The notes: a model not told the origin generated them from the letters alone. Positions 16,609 to 26,466 are shown, numbered from the stretch's first letter. The stretch is 64,000 nucleotides of DNA from Pseudomonadota bacterium (GCA_021801025.1 JAJYYK010000003.1:1-64000), one strand, 5' to 3'. Numbers and translations: made by a program.

Positions 16609-17844
16609 TCAATCCGCTTTGCCATCCGCCCGTGCGCGCCAATACATCGGCGCATAACGCGTTGCCCATAACACCCATACCATGAGCCAAATACCCGCTG
16701 CCAGCACATAGCCATAGACGGCATCATGTTGCCAGTCAGGCATCATGTCCGCCAGTACACGAATCACAGCAGTAAACTGTATGCCAACAAACAGCCCGAT
16801 AGTGAAGCGATCCAGTTTTAGTGGGCGACCGGCATGACCCAAAGTCACCCGTGATGCCATCCCCATTAACAGGCTGGTCATAAACCCGATTGTCAGGGCA
16901 TGCAGCGGTGCCAAACCAAAATGCAAACCATTCCACCGCAGGACAAGCGCCAGGTTTTGCAAGCCAAACAAAAGCATAGATAATCCCAACCAGGCAAATG
17001 CGGTGTGCAATACTGCCAACAAGGCCACTTGAAAACTTTCGGTTATCCGCCACGCCCAGGTGAAATACAAGGCACAAACGGCCAAGACGAAATCAACCGC
17101 CCATAACAGCGTATCCGCATGAAATAAAGTCAGCACACCCTGTGCAACAGAACAAGCCAGCATCAGCCAGAGTAGCCCATAGGGGCGCACGACAATATAA
17201 GACTTGATGACCCGACTGGAAAAAAACGGAATCATGCGATGGCTGACAGTCATCATGATGGGCAGCAGAAAAAACCAAATACCCGCAACACGAGAAAACG
17301 CCAACCATTCACCGTTCCCGGTGAGCCGCCACAACGCCGTGGCGGCCAGGCCCACCCCCCCTGCAATGAGTGCCGCGCTGGTGATGATGGGATGGCGTTT
17401 GTCCGGATGTCTGGCAGTCAAAAGCACATGCAACAATTGAAAGGTAGCCAGTGACCAACCCATCAGCATGAACACCAGGCCGGCAATCAACACCCATTCT
17501 GCCATCGCCAACCCCACATAGCACAACACCACACCCGTCGATAACAGGCCTGCGCTGAACAAGGCGCGTCGTGACGGTATTTTTGCGGCATTCATCCAAT
17601 TTGGGTAAGTGGTAAATAAAAATCCAAACATAAAAAACGGGAAAAAACCATAAATCATCCAGAAGGGATGCGCCCATGACGATCCTGCAGACCATAAAGG
17701 CAGGCCGATATCCGGATAACTGCGTGCCAGCAAAGCCAGACCCCACCAGAGCATCACCAAAACGCCCTGAATTGAACCGGCCAGAAACATGCCGCGATGG
17801 GGGGTTGCAGCCAATTGCCGCCAAAAAGACAAATGAGGCGTCAT
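16609..17844 (-). CDS. nnrS: NnrS-family haem/copper membrane protein
   Basis: The 411-residue protein has about 12 membrane segments and typical NnrS features: PHRGMFLAGSIQ at the start, WAHPFWMIYGFFPFFMFGFLFTTYPNW, and VSHRMIPFFSSRV, LHFGLAPLHALTIGFM further on. NnrS proteins are haem- and copper-containing inner-membrane proteins that protect against nitric oxide and are controlled by NO-responsive Crp/Fnr regulators. A dnr-like regulator and a matching site lie upstream. Confidence 0.9.
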   Translation of the reverse strand: MTPHLSFWRQLAATPHRGMFLAGSIQGVLVMLWWGLALLARSYPDIGLPLWSAGSSWAHPFWMIYGFFPFFMFGFLFTTYPNWMNAAKIPSRRALFSAGLLSTGVVLCYVGLAMAEWVLIAGLVFMLMGWSLATFQLLHVLLTARHPDKRHPIITSAALIAGGVGLAATALWRLTGNGEWLAFSRVAGIWFFLLPIMMTVSHRMIPFFSSRVIKSYIVVRPYGLLWLMLACSVAQGVLTLFHADTLLWAVDFVLAVCALYFTWAWRITESFQVALLAVLHTAFAWLGLSMLLFGLQNLALVLRWNGLHFGLAPLHALTIGFMTSLLMGMASRVTLGHAGRPLKLDRFTIGLFVGIQFTAVIRVLADMMPDWQHDAVYGYVLAAGIWLMVWVLWATRYAPMYWRARADGKAD

Positions 17845-17992
17845 ACCATTTTTTCCGAATCAATCATTTCAACGCCCCTGTCGCATGCGCCGGGATGAAA
17901 ACCCTTTATTGCCGACGTGAAACAACCTGCTGGAGGTCCGCACACCCGACCTGTCCGCACAACGCGATACGAATGCACGCACTGAGCGCGCA

Positions 17993-18316
17993 TCAACCCG
18001 TACTCCAGGTACGGGGGCGTTTCATGCCGGCAATCCGGCATGTCTGTTTCACATAGCCATAGGGAAATAACTCAAACAATTTGTTGCGTGAAGTGGGTCC
18101 CAAACGTTGCATCAAATGCTTGATGACAAAGCGGGCATCCGGCGCAACCTGATGCTCATCGAAATAAGTTCGAACAAACCGGATCACGTCCCAATGATCC
18201 CCGGTCAGCACAATGTTTTCCTGGCGCGCAAACTCTTCTGCTACAGATTCGCTCCATTCATTGGGGTCCAACAAATAACCCTCTGCATCAATTTCAGGCA
18301 ATTGAATTAATGTCAT
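17993..18316 (-). CDS. DsrC/TusE-family protein lacking the C-terminal cysteine
   Basis: The 107-residue protein matches the DsrC/TusE fold: DAEGYLLDPNEWSESVAEEFA, TGDHWDVIRFVRTYF, and LFPYGYVKQTCRIAGMKRPR. DsrC carries two cysteines on a C-terminal arm that handle sulfur; TusE keeps only the last one. Here the inner cysteine (QTC) is present but the arm ends RTWSTG without the terminal cysteine. The protein may thus be a regulatory or DsrC-like form rather than a sulfur carrier. It is the first gene of the NO cluster and divergent from the Crp/Fnr regulator. Confidence 0.87.
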   Translation of the reverse strand: MTLIQLPEIDAEGYLLDPNEWSESVAEEFARQENIVLTGDHWDVIRFVRTYFDEHQVAPDARFVIKHLMQRLGPTSRNKLFELFPYGYVKQTCRIAGMKRPRTWSTG

Positions 18317-18441
18317 AATTCATCTCCTTTTATCTGTCCGCAAATAGCGCCAATTGTCACAAACCAGCGATTGCACTTATGCATGAAACACCTCTGTGTG
18401 GTAGGATGTCGCCAGCTTAGACTGCTCATACCCAACGCGCC

Positions 18442-18455
18442 TTGACCTGGATCAA
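18442..18455. promoter_or_regulatory. Dnr/FNR-type binding site in the divergent promoter
   Basis: TTGACCTGGATCAA fits the TTGAC-N4-ATCAA consensus. The box lies only 16 bases before the ATG of the regulator gene, so for that gene it would repress or be neutral. For the divergent dsrC-like gene it could act at -41.5 with a leader of about 90 bases. Confidence 0.6.
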
Positions 18456-18461
18456 TTCACT

Positions 18462-19136
18462 TTGAATCAAATGCCTGACATCAGCCAATTCCGGCTTGCT
18501 CCCCTGTTCCGCGACATTGATCGCGGAACATTGACACACATCGCTGCGCATGCGCGCTGGACGGATCTGAATACAGGTGAAACATTGTTTACACAAGGAG
18601 AATCAGGCAAACAGTTCTTTCTGGTTAAAACCGGCACAGTCAAACTGTATTTGTTATCCGAAAGCGGTCAAGAACACACTTTGGAAATCCTGGGACGTGA
18701 ACAACTGTTCGCCGAAGCGGTCATGTTCATGGGAGGGTGTTATCCGGTCAATGCGGTTGCGCTTGAACCCAGTCGATTAATCGCTTTTGATTCAAATTAT
18801 TTTCGCCATATACTGCAAGAACAACCCAAACTGTGCCTTGGCCTGCTGGCCGCATTGAGCCGTCAATTGCATACACTGGTCGCAGACATCGATCGCATCA
18901 CACTGCAAAGCGGCACACGCCGTTTGGCGCAATACCTGCTTGCACAGCCTGTCCAACCAGCCATTCAAGCGCGTGTGGTAGTGCTCACCGCCAACAAACA
19001 GGAAATTGCCTCATTACTGGACATCCGGCCTGAGACTTTTTCACGTATTTTGACCCGACTCGCAGAAGATGGATTGATTCGTGTCCAGGGCGACACCATT
19101 GTGCTTGAGTCTCCTGAACGCCTCAAGCGCATCTGA
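18462..19136 (+). CDS. dnr: Crp/Fnr-family regulator, Dnr-like
   Basis: The 224-residue protein has an N-terminal cyclic-nucleotide-type beta barrel (GETLFTQGESGKQFFLVKTGTVKLYLLSESG), a dimerisation helix, and a C-terminal winged helix with recognition helix RPETFSRILTRLAEDG. Cysteines for an FNR iron-sulfur cluster are absent from the N-terminus, which fits Dnr/NnrR proteins that sense NO through haem. The start may be TTG 18462 or ATG 18471. It lies beside a matching binding site and the nnrS cluster, so a role as NO-responsive activator is likely. Confidence 0.84.
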   Translation: MNQMPDISQFRLAPLFRDIDRGTLTHIAAHARWTDLNTGETLFTQGESGKQFFLVKTGTVKLYLLSESGQEHTLEILGREQLFAEAVMFMGGCYPVNAVALEPSRLIAFDSNYFRHILQEQPKLCLGLLAALSRQLHTLVADIDRITLQSGTRRLAQYLLAQPVQPAIQARVVVLTANKQEIASLLDIRPETFSRILTRLAEDGLIRVQGDTIVLESPERLKRI

Positions 19137-19972
19137 TGTTAGCACTTTTGCTAAATCCTGCTCATCCCGGCGTCCCGGCTGCTTTGCTCACCGCATTGTT
19201 GCTGGGGCTGGTGCACGGGATCGTACCTGACGAACACACCTGGCCGATTACCTTCAGCTATGCCGTAGGCAGTTACTCCACACGCAGGGGGCTGTATGCC
19301 GGATTGCTGTTTTCGCTGACTTTTACCTTGCAACGCGCCATTGCCTGCGAATTGGCCTGGTTTGGACTGTCGCACTGGATGCAAAACGATTTGCTGAACC
19401 ACATCCTGTTAATTCCCATTGGCCTGCTGATGGCCTGGGGCGGCTGGATCATGCAGCGCAGGCAATTGGCCCATACCGCCAAAGGTGCCACATGGTCGCG
19501 TTTTATCACCGGAATGCCTGCCATACACGGATTTATTGCCGGCTGGGGCTTCGGCGCATTTGCGCTGATTTTGTACACCACCCTGGCACCTGCCATGCCC
19601 AGTGCCGCCTGGGGCTGGCTACCCGGTGCCCTGTTTGGCTTGGGCACTACCCTGATTCAAGGCATCGCCGGTGCGGCTTTCGGCCATCTGGCTGCCAGCC
19701 GCCAGCTATCACCGGAAGCATTGCGCCAACTGGCTTTATTTACCGCTTCGCGCACATTGCGCTGGGGAGGCATCGCGTATATGCTGGCCGGTGTATTCAG
19801 TCTGGCATTTCCACCGTTGGCACATTGGGAATTGGCTACAGGTGTACATATTTTAGGCCTGGATCACATTGACCTGCCCCTCATTATCGCCGTCATTGGC
19901 GTATTGGGCGTTGGGCTGGGCAGTTTTTTTACCCGCCTGCATACGTTGACGCGTTCATCATTACCCCCTTGA
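19136..19972 (+). CDS. Polytopic membrane protein, NicO/UreH-like
   Basis: The 278-residue protein has six or seven hydrophobic segments. The motif LVHGIVPDEHTWPITFSYAVGS near residue 25 recalls the His/Asp metal motif of NicO-type Ni/Co transporters and UreH-like proteins, and a second HILGLDHIDLP motif lies near residue 245. A transition-metal export or delivery role is possible but not shown. The start overlaps the regulator stop (TGATG), suggesting co-translation. Confidence 0.65.
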   Translation: MLALLLNPAHPGVPAALLTALLLGLVHGIVPDEHTWPITFSYAVGSYSTRRGLYAGLLFSLTFTLQRAIACELAWFGLSHWMQNDLLNHILLIPIGLLMAWGGWIMQRRQLAHTAKGATWSRFITGMPAIHGFIAGWGFGAFALILYTTLAPAMPSAAWGWLPGALFGLGTTLIQGIAGAAFGHLAASRQLSPEALRQLALFTASRTLRWGGIAYMLAGVFSLAFPPLAHWELATGVHILGLDHIDLPLIIAVIGVLGVGLGSFFTRLHTLTRSSLPP

Positions 19973-20026
19973 AAATCGGCCCGATCACCCCCATGTAGCC
20001 GACATCGTTCAATTTTTCAATGGAGT

Positions 20027-21937
20027 ATGGCGCAAATGACCGCTACTGCACAAAAAGAAACTTTAGGCTTTCAAACTGAAGTGAAGCAACTGTTACAACT
20101 GATGATTCACTCCTTGTACAGCAACAAGGAAATTTTCCTGCGCGAACTCATTTCCAACGCCTCCGATGCCGGCGACAAATTACGCTTTGAGGCTTTGTCA
20201 GACAATGCGCTGTGGGAAGACGACAGCGACCTGAAAATCCACGTCAGTTATGACAAAAATGCCAGCACGATCACTATTCGCGACAACGGTATCGGCATGA
20301 CCCGACAAGAAGTCATCGATCATATTGGCACCATTGCCCGCTCCGGCACACGCCAGTTTTTTGATAATTTGTCAGGCGATCAAGCGCGTGACAGCAACCT
20401 GATTGGCCAGTTTGGCGTTGGTTTTTATTCTGCATTTTTAGTGGCCGATAAAGTCACCTTGATCACCCGCCGAGCCGGTCTGGGCGTGGAACACGGTGTA
20501 CATTGGGAATCCGCAGGCGAAGGTGAGTACACCCTTGAAAATGTAAACAAACTTGCACGCGGGACTGAAATCACCCTGCACTTGCGCGCCGACAATGCTG
20601 AATTGCTGTCCAGCTATCGTATTCAATCCATCTTGCGCAAATATTCAGATCACATTACCCTGCCGATCATGATGCAAAAAGAAGAATGGGATGCTGAAGC
20701 ACAAACCACCGTTAAAAAAGACGAGGAAGAGGTGGTTAATCAGGCCTCTGCCTTGTGGGCTCGTCCACGCAATGAGATCACCCCGGAACAATATGAAGAA
20801 TTCTATAAACACATCGCGCATGATTTTGAAGCGCCTTTGGCACACGTCCACGCCAGGGTAGAAGGTAAGCAGGAATACACCCAATTGCTGTACATTCCTG
20901 CCCGTGCTCCGTTTGATCTGTGGGATCGCGAACAACGCCACGGCATTAAATTATACGTGCGGCGGGTGTTCATCATGGATGATGCCAAACAACTGATGCC
21001 AGTTTATCTGCGTTTTGTACGCGGCGTGATTGATTCCAATGATTTGCCGCTCAATGTGTCACGCGAAATTCTGCAGGAAAGCAAAGATATCGACGCCATT
21101 CGCGCCGGTTCGGTGAAAAAAGTGTTGGGCATGCTCGAAGATCTGGTCGCCAATCAGGCGGACAAATACACGGCTTTTTGGAAAGAATTTGGCCAGGTTC
21201 TGAAAGAAGGGGTAGGCGAAGACCACGGCAATAAAGAACGTCTTGCCAAATTGCTGCGCTTTGCTTCTACTCATCTGGATACCGAAGAACAAAGCATTTC
21301 GCTGGCTGATTATGTCGCCCGCATGAAAGAAGGTCAGGACAAAATTTACTATGTGACGGCCGAAAGCTTCGCGGCCGCCAAACACAGTCCACATCTGGAA
21401 TTTTTCCGCGCCAAAGGCGTGGAAGTACTGTTACTGTCTGACAGAGTGGATGAGTGGATGTTGTCCCACCTGACTGAATTTGACGGCAAAACCCTGCAAT
21501 CCGTTGCCAAGGGTGATCTGGACATCAGCAAGCTGACCGATGAAGAGGAACAAAAGGAACAGGCCGCTGAAGCGGATACCTATCAGTCATTAATCGAGCG
21601 TATCAAAACTGCTTTGGGTGAACGGGTCAAAGACGTGCGCATCACCCATCGCTTAACCAGCTCTCCTGCCTGCCTGGTGGCTGACGAACACGACATCAGT
21701 GGCAATCTGGAACGCATGTTGAAAGCCGCAGGACAAAAAGTGCCTGACAGCAAACCTATTTTGGAAGTTAACCCAAAACATGGCCTGCTGCAACGCCTGC
21801 TTAACCAGCAGGATGAAGACAAATTCAAAGACTGGAGTCATATCCTGTTTGATCAGGCCTTGTTGGCGGAGGGCGGGCAACTGGAAGACCCTGCAAGTTT
21901 CGTACAGCGACTGAATGCATTGTGGTTGACGCTTTAA
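20027..21937 (+). CDS. htpG: Chaperone HtpG (Hsp90)
   Basis: The 636-residue cytosolic ATP-dependent chaperone has the GHKL ATPase signatures: [20 protein letters not shown] (with Gly where Ala is usual in DAADKLR), [13 protein letters not shown], and [17 protein letters not shown]. The middle domain catalytic segment NVSREILQ and a C-terminal dimerisation domain complete the usual length. It is followed by a strong terminator. Confidence 0.97.
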   Translation: MAQMTATAQKETLGFQTEVKQLLQLMIHSLYSNKEIFLRELISNASDAGDKLRFEALSDNALWEDDSDLKIHVSYDKNASTITIRDNGIGMTRQEVIDHIGTIARSGTRQFFDNLSGDQARDSNLIGQFGVGFYSAFLVADKVTLITRRAGLGVEHGVHWESAGEGEYTLENVNKLARGTEITLHLRADNAELLSSYRIQSILRKYSDHITLPIMMQKEEWDAEAQTTVKKDEEEVVNQASALWARPRNEITPEQYEEFYKHIAHDFEAPLAHVHARVEGKQEYTQLLYIPARAPFDLWDREQRHGIKLYVRRVFIMDDAKQLMPVYLRFVRGVIDSNDLPLNVSREILQESKDIDAIRAGSVKKVLGMLEDLVANQADKYTAFWKEFGQVLKEGVGEDHGNKERLAKLLRFASTHLDTEEQSISLADYVARMKEGQDKIYYVTAESFAAAKHSPHLEFFRAKGVEVLLLSDRVDEWMLSHLTEFDGKTLQSVAKGDLDISKLTDEEEQKEQAAEADTYQSLIERIKTALGERVKDVRITHRLTSSPACLVADEHDISGNLERMLKAAGQKVPDSKPILEVNPKHGLLQRLLNQQDEDKFKDWSHILFDQALLAEGGQLEDPASFVQRLNALWLTL

Positions 21938-21966
21938 GGGATAGAACTGAAGTTGTCCTCAAATCC

Positions 21967-22001
21967 AATCGGCAGGTGTGGCAAACACCTGCCGATTTTT
22001 T
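21967..22001 (+). terminator. Rho-independent terminator of htpG
   Basis: AATCGGCAGGTGT - GGCA - ACACCTGCCGATT forms a long GC-rich hairpin followed by TTTTT, 30 bases after the htpG stop. Confidence 0.9.
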
Positions 22002-22002
22002 C

Positions 22003-22107
22003 ATCCTTTTCCCTTGCTGGTTTAAAACCCCGGCCTTCAGGCTGGCAGGAGCGCCGAACCCCGCCCTGACTAAATATCCACCGGCCTGAAGGCCGGTGAC
22101 CTCATTG
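22003..22107. repeat. Palindromic intergenic repeat, full-length copy
   Basis: The copy runs from ATCCTTTTCCCTTGCTGG to GGTGACCTCATTG. It contains GGCCTTCAGGC and, 50 bases on, the inverse CCGGCCTGAAGGCCGG, so the single strand can fold. Near-identical sequence is at 47228-47332, with shortened copies at 26467-26520 and 59521-59572. Confidence 0.85.
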
Positions 22108-22167
22108 TTGGCAAAACCCTGCACTCTGGCGCAAAATCCGGGTTAGGTTAAACTAAAAGGAAATCCC

Positions 22168-22551
22168 ATGAATTTAATTGGTAACATCATCTGGTTCATG
22201 TTGGGCGGTTTCGTCATGGGGCTGGCTTGGTGGTTTGCCGCATTACTGGCCGCTATCACAATTGTCGGGATTCCTTGGGCGATTGCCGCTTTTCGTATCG
22301 GCACATTCAGTTTCTGGCCATTCGGTCGCCAAATCGTCGAACGCCAATCCACACCTGCCGGAGCAGCTGGAGCTGCTTTGGGTAACTTGATCTGGGCGTT
22401 ACTGGCAGGTTGGTGGTTAGCGCTTGGGCACCTGATCGCAGCGGCGCTGTGCGCCGTCACCATCATCGGCATCCCTTTTGCATTTCAGCACCTCAAACTG
22501 GCCAATCTCTCATTTTTCCCCTTCGGCAAAGAAATCGTCACAATCAATTGA
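22168..22551 (+). CDS. yccF: YccF-domain membrane protein
   Basis: The 127-residue protein consists of two repeats of the YccF (DUF307) domain: NIIWFMLGGFVMGLAWWFAALLAA with ITIVGIPWA, and NLIWALLAGWWLALGHL with VTIIGIPFA, each followed by an aromatic FxPFG motif. Function is unknown; homologues are inner-membrane proteins. It stands alone between a repeat and a DUF2252 gene. Confidence 0.9.
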   Translation: MNLIGNIIWFMLGGFVMGLAWWFAALLAAITIVGIPWAIAAFRIGTFSFWPFGRQIVERQSTPAGAAGAALGNLIWALLAGWWLALGHLIAAALCAVTIIGIPFAFQHLKLANLSFFPFGKEIVTIN

Positions 22552-22608
22552 TTACCATCATCGGTGATCCACTTAAGCGAGGTTCAGGTTCAATAACTGG
22601 AGGAATTG

Positions 22609-23811
22609 ATGGACATTGTTCGTGCTATAAAAAACTATAACGCACCACGCGAACCGGAACGTCTTGGGTATAAATACCGCAACATGCGAACGAACCCTTT
22701 TGTATTTATGCGCGGTACCTGCCATTTGTATTATGACCGTTTACCACGCGAACCGGTACTGGACAAGGCACCACCGTCCTGGATATGCGGTGATTTGCAT
22801 ATTGAGAACTTCGGTAGTTACAAAGGGGACAATCGCCTCATTTATTTTGATCTCAATGATTTTGATGAGGCCGTGCTGGCACCGTGCAGTTGGGATATGG
22901 TGCGTTGTTTAAGCAGTATATTGGTCGCGGCAAAAACCATGTCGATCGTACGTACTGAAGCTTTGGCCCTATGTCATGCGTTTCTGGACGGATATACTGT
23001 AGCGATATTAAAAGGAAAAGCCAGATGGCTGGAGAGAGACACCGCTGAAGGTATGGTGAAACAACTGCTCGATGGGTTGCGTACCCGAACCCGCTCACAA
23101 TTTCTTGACACCCGTACGGTGAAAAAAAACAAACAGCGTCTCATTCGGCTGGATGAAAAAAAAGCATTACCGGTCAACGATCAACAGCGCAGCGACATCA
23201 CTACCTTCATGCATGAGTTTGCCAGCAGACAAGCCAATCCACAGTTTTATCACATCCATGACGTGGCACGCCGTATCGCAGGCACCGGCAGTTTGGGCGT
23301 AGAGCGTTATGTGATTTTAGTCGAGGGCAAAGGTACGCCAGATGGAAACTACTTGCTTGATTTGAAACAGGCACTGCCATCATCTCTCGCGCCACACCTG
23401 ACGATCAGACAGACGCACTGGACATCAGAGGCTCACCGTGTTGTGAGCATACAACAACGCGTGCAGGCTGTGTCCATGGCGTTTTTGCAACCCGTCATCA
23501 TGGGCAGCAAATCTTATATATTGCGTGGATTGCAACCCAGTGAGGACCGGGTGACTATCAACCATACACTCGCGCCAAAATTAATTGAAGGGGCACTCAT
23601 GACCATGGGAGAATTGGTCGCTTGGGGTCAGTTACGCAGCAGTGGTCGGGAAGGCTCAGCCAGTGCCGATGACTTCATCGCCTACGCACAGCGGAAAAAA
23701 TGGAAGCGGAAATTGTTGGATGTTGCGGAAGCCTGCAGCGCACAAACTGAACAAGACTGGCATCTTTACACAGAAGCATATGATGATGGGGTATTCTCGC
23801 CAGCCTCATAA
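22609..23811 (+). CDS. DUF2252 family protein
   Basis: The 400-residue cytosolic protein carries the DUF2252 signature: FMRGTCHLYYDRL near residue 35, ICGDLHIENFGSY near 65, and FDLNDFDEAVLAPCSWDMVR near 85, an arrangement resembling aminoglycoside-phosphotransferase-like kinases (His-x-Asn and Asp-Phe-Asp). The substrate is not known. The ATG at 22609 follows a strong Shine-Dalgarno (GGAGGA). Confidence 0.87.
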   Translation: MDIVRAIKNYNAPREPERLGYKYRNMRTNPFVFMRGTCHLYYDRLPREPVLDKAPPSWICGDLHIENFGSYKGDNRLIYFDLNDFDEAVLAPCSWDMVRCLSSILVAAKTMSIVRTEALALCHAFLDGYTVAILKGKARWLERDTAEGMVKQLLDGLRTRTRSQFLDTRTVKKNKQRLIRLDEKKALPVNDQQRSDITTFMHEFASRQANPQFYHIHDVARRIAGTGSLGVERYVILVEGKGTPDGNYLLDLKQALPSSLAPHLTIRQTHWTSEAHRVVSIQQRVQAVSMAFLQPVIMGSKSYILRGLQPSEDRVTINHTLAPKLIEGALMTMGELVAWGQLRSSGREGSASADDFIAYAQRKKWKRKLLDVAEACSAQTEQDWHLYTEAYDDGVFSPAS

Positions 23812-23919
23812 TCCGGGTTCATCCGCCGCAAGCAGTTGATTGCCTGTTTGTACGATACGAAACGGCATTGCCTCACCGTTTTGGGATTTGATACCCTTTT
23901 TCTCGTTCAGGTTAGACAT
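23806..23919 (-). CDS. Possible 37-residue small protein
   Basis: A short frame between DUF2252 and the deaminase encodes MSNLNEKKGIKSQNGEAMPF and a further 17 residues ending AADEPGL. No family is recognised. It overlaps the end of the DUF2252 gene on the other strand and may be a gene fragment or chance. Confidence 0.25.
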   Translation of the reverse strand: MSNLNEKKGIKSQNGEAMPFRIVQTGNQLLAADEPGL

Positions 23920-23973
23920 CAAAAATGGTCATCTCATGTATAATTCAAAAAACCATGAATTCACACAATATTT

Positions 23974-25302
23974 ATGCCCATCCCCGTTGACACCCTGATT
24001 GAAGCCCGCTGGATTATCCCTGTAGAACCTGCGAATCAGGTATTGGAAGACCACAGCCTCGTCATTCATATGGGACGTATCCATGACATTCTGCCCACTG
24101 CTGAAGCGCGTGAACGCTATTCGCCTGCCATCCGTCATCGACTCCATCAACATGCATTGATGCCCGGGCTTGTCAATTTGCACACCCATGCCCCAATGAG
24201 TTTGTTACGTGGTTATGCCGATGATTTATCCTTGATGCAATGGTTAAAGGGACATATCTGGCCGGCTGAAACCCGTCATGTGGATGAGGAGTTCGTTCGA
24301 GACGGGGCGCGCCTGGCCTGTGCAGAAATGCTCAAAGGGGGCATTACCTGCTTCAATGACATGTATTTTTTTCCCGAATCCGTAGCTGAAACGGCCCTTG
24401 CCTGCGGGATGCGGGCTGCCATCGGGATAATTGTGGTTGATTTTCCCACGGCTTATGCCCAAGACACAGATGATTATTTGCACAAGGGTTTGTCACTGCG
24501 TGACCGCCTGAATGATGAGTCTTTACTGAGTTTTACCCTGGCACCCCATTCGCCCTACACGCTCAACAATGCCGGTTTTGAAACAGTCATTGCGCTGGCT
24601 GAACAGCTGGATTTACCCATTCACCTGCATTTACATGAAACTGAAGAAGAAATTGTACACAGCTTGGTCACCTATCAACAGCGACCACTCGCTCGCCTGC
24701 ACGAATTGGGATTGACTGGCCCCAGATTGATTGCTGTCCATGGTGTACACCTCAATCTTGACGAACAAACCCTGCTGGCTGAATATGGCTGCCACATCGC
24801 GCACTGTCCGGCTTCCAATCTTAAACTTGCCAGCGGTATCGCTCCGATTGCATCCCTGTCAGCGCTGGGCGTCAACATCGGCCTCGGAACTGATGGTGCG
24901 GCCAGCAACAATAAATTAGACTTGTTCGACGCCATGCGCATGGCGGCATTGCTGGCCAAAGGACTATCCGGAGATGCCAGTGTCTTACCTGCTTTCACCG
25001 TGCTGCAAATGGCTACACTCAATGGCGCACGGGCGCTGGGTTTATCGGAGGAAATTGGTTCTTTACTGCCTGGCAAACAAGCCGATGTGATTGCAGTGGA
25101 TATGTCTTCACTCAATACGCTCCCCTGCTATGATCCCATTGCCAGCCTGGTATACTGTGCCGGACGTGAGGCAGTCAGCCATGTGTGGGTTCAGGGGAAA
25201 CTGTTGCTGGAGCACGGCCAATTCACTCAATTGGACGAAGCCGCATTACGGCGCAGCATTCACATCTGGCAAAACAAAATCCACCCTCATTTTCTTTCCT
25301 GA
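23974..25302 (+). CDS. mtaD: Amidohydrolase: 5-methylthioadenosine/S-adenosylhomocysteine deaminase type
   Basis: The 442-residue TRZ/ATZ-type amidohydrolase shows metal ligands in LVNLHTHAPMSLLRG, the acidic HLHETEEE, the histidine in IAVHGVHL and the aspartate in GLGTDGAASNN. This pattern is typical of MtaD, which deaminates MTA or SAH; related deaminases act on other purines or guanine, so the substrate is inferred. The DedA gene starts 7 bases after its stop. Confidence 0.84.
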   Translation: MPIPVDTLIEARWIIPVEPANQVLEDHSLVIHMGRIHDILPTAEARERYSPAIRHRLHQHALMPGLVNLHTHAPMSLLRGYADDLSLMQWLKGHIWPAETRHVDEEFVRDGARLACAEMLKGGITCFNDMYFFPESVAETALACGMRAAIGIIVVDFPTAYAQDTDDYLHKGLSLRDRLNDESLLSFTLAPHSPYTLNNAGFETVIALAEQLDLPIHLHLHETEEEIVHSLVTYQQRPLARLHELGLTGPRLIAVHGVHLNLDEQTLLAEYGCHIAHCPASNLKLASGIAPIASLSALGVNIGLGTDGAASNNKLDLFDAMRMAALLAKGLSGDASVLPAFTVLQMATLNGARALGLSEEIGSLLPGKQADVIAVDMSSLNTLPCYDPIASLVYCAGREAVSHVWVQGKLLLEHGQFTQLDEAALRRSIHIWQNKIHPHFLS

Positions 25303-25309
25303 GCACGTT

Positions 25310-25975
25310 ATGCTACACACCGCCATTAATTTCATCGTACAAACCGTTCAAAACTGGGGTTATTGGGGTGTTTTTATCCTGACTTTACTGGAATCGACCG
25401 TCGCACCGGTTCCCTCCGAACTCATTCTTATCCCCGCAGGCTACCTCGCCTTTCAAGGAAAAATGAGCCTGCCGCTGATACTGGGATGCGCCATGTTAGG
25501 CGGGCTCACTGGCGCATCGATCAACTATGCCTTCGCATTATGGGTAGGACGTCCCTTCCTGGAGCGTTGGGGAAAATATTTTTTTGTGCAGGCGGCCCTG
25601 TTGCATAAAACCGATCGCTTTTTCCGGGACTATGGCGCAGTCTCCACGTTCACTGGTCGGCTGATTCCGGGAATCCGTCATCTTATTTCACTGCCGGCCG
25701 GATTAACCAGAATGAATGTGTTCAGCTTTGCTTTCTATACTTTGTTGGGCATCGGTCTGTGGGCACTTGTCCTGACTCTGATCGGCTACAGCATCGGCAA
25801 CAACACCGCCCTTATTCAGGAGTACTTGCATCGGATTACCCTTGGCGTCATACTCGGCTCGGTGTTTATGTTTGCCCTGTATGCCTTGTGGCGCAGACAC
25901 CTGGCGCAGCGGGAGGCGATCAAACAGTTGAAACGGCAGGCCCAACATCAAAAACAATCCGGCAAGCCGCTTTGA
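25310..25975 (+). CDS. DedA-family inner-membrane protein
   Basis: The 221-residue protein shows the DedA pattern: ESTVAPVPSELILIPAGYLA, then GASINYAFALWVGR, and the conserved FTGRLIPGIRHLISLPAGL. DedA proteins act in lipid flipping (undecaprenyl phosphate, phosphatidylethanolamine) and envelope homeostasis. The ATG at 25310 was chosen because the frame extends far upstream into the mtaD gene. Confidence 0.92.
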   Translation: MLHTAINFIVQTVQNWGYWGVFILTLLESTVAPVPSELILIPAGYLAFQGKMSLPLILGCAMLGGLTGASINYAFALWVGRPFLERWGKYFFVQAALLHKTDRFFRDYGAVSTFTGRLIPGIRHLISLPAGLTRMNVFSFAFYTLLGIGLWALVLTLIGYSIGNNTALIQEYLHRITLGVILGSVFMFALYALWRRHLAQREAIKQLKRQAQHQKQSGKPL

Positions 25976-26007
25976 GAGCCTCCTGAACCGCTTTAATCAG
26001 TACCCGC

Positions 26008-26460
26008 CTAAACCCAGGACACGCCCAGCGTGGCCACGGTCACCGTCAGCAAACCCAGAGCCAGGTTCAACGCGATGAGTTGACGCATTTTTCCCAGGAC
26101 AATGCCACCGGTTGGCCAATCCTGCGCCGCCACAGCACGTTTTAACTTCCCATACAAGGCAAAATACAGGTGCGCAAATAACAACATCATGATGATGCCC
26201 AAGGTCGCCATGATCATGACGTACAAGCCAGGCTGACCCAATTGCCCCATCATGTACAAACCGCTCAGCAAAATCAGCACCACCGCTGTCCACACCCAAG
26301 GGAAAAAACGGGTGAATACGCCTTCCCAAACCTGCAAGCGTTGTGGTGGTTCCAAACATTCAGCTGCGGTAGGTCGCAGTACCATATAAGCGAAAAACAT
26401 ACCGCCAACCCAAATCACCACGCTGATGACATGAAAAAATTTTGCGAAAATCATATTCAT
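26008..26460 (-). CDS. CopD-domain-like membrane protein
   Basis: The 150-residue protein has four hydrophobic helices with histidines at membrane edges (FFHVISVVIWVGGMFFAYMVLRP and LLFAHLYFALYGKLKRA). It matches the short CopD/YkvI-like group. The function may involve copper or haem; direct evidence is lacking. It stands apart from the rnhB operon, separated by a repeat. Confidence 0.75.
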   Translation of the reverse strand: MNMIFAKFFHVISVVIWVGGMFFAYMVLRPTAAECLEPPQRLQVWEGVFTRFFPWVWTAVVLILLSGLYMMGQLGQPGLYVMIMATLGIIMMLLFAHLYFALYGKLKRAVAAQDWPTGGIVLGKMRQLIALNLALGLLTVTVATLGVSWV

Positions 26461-26466
26461 TCCTTA

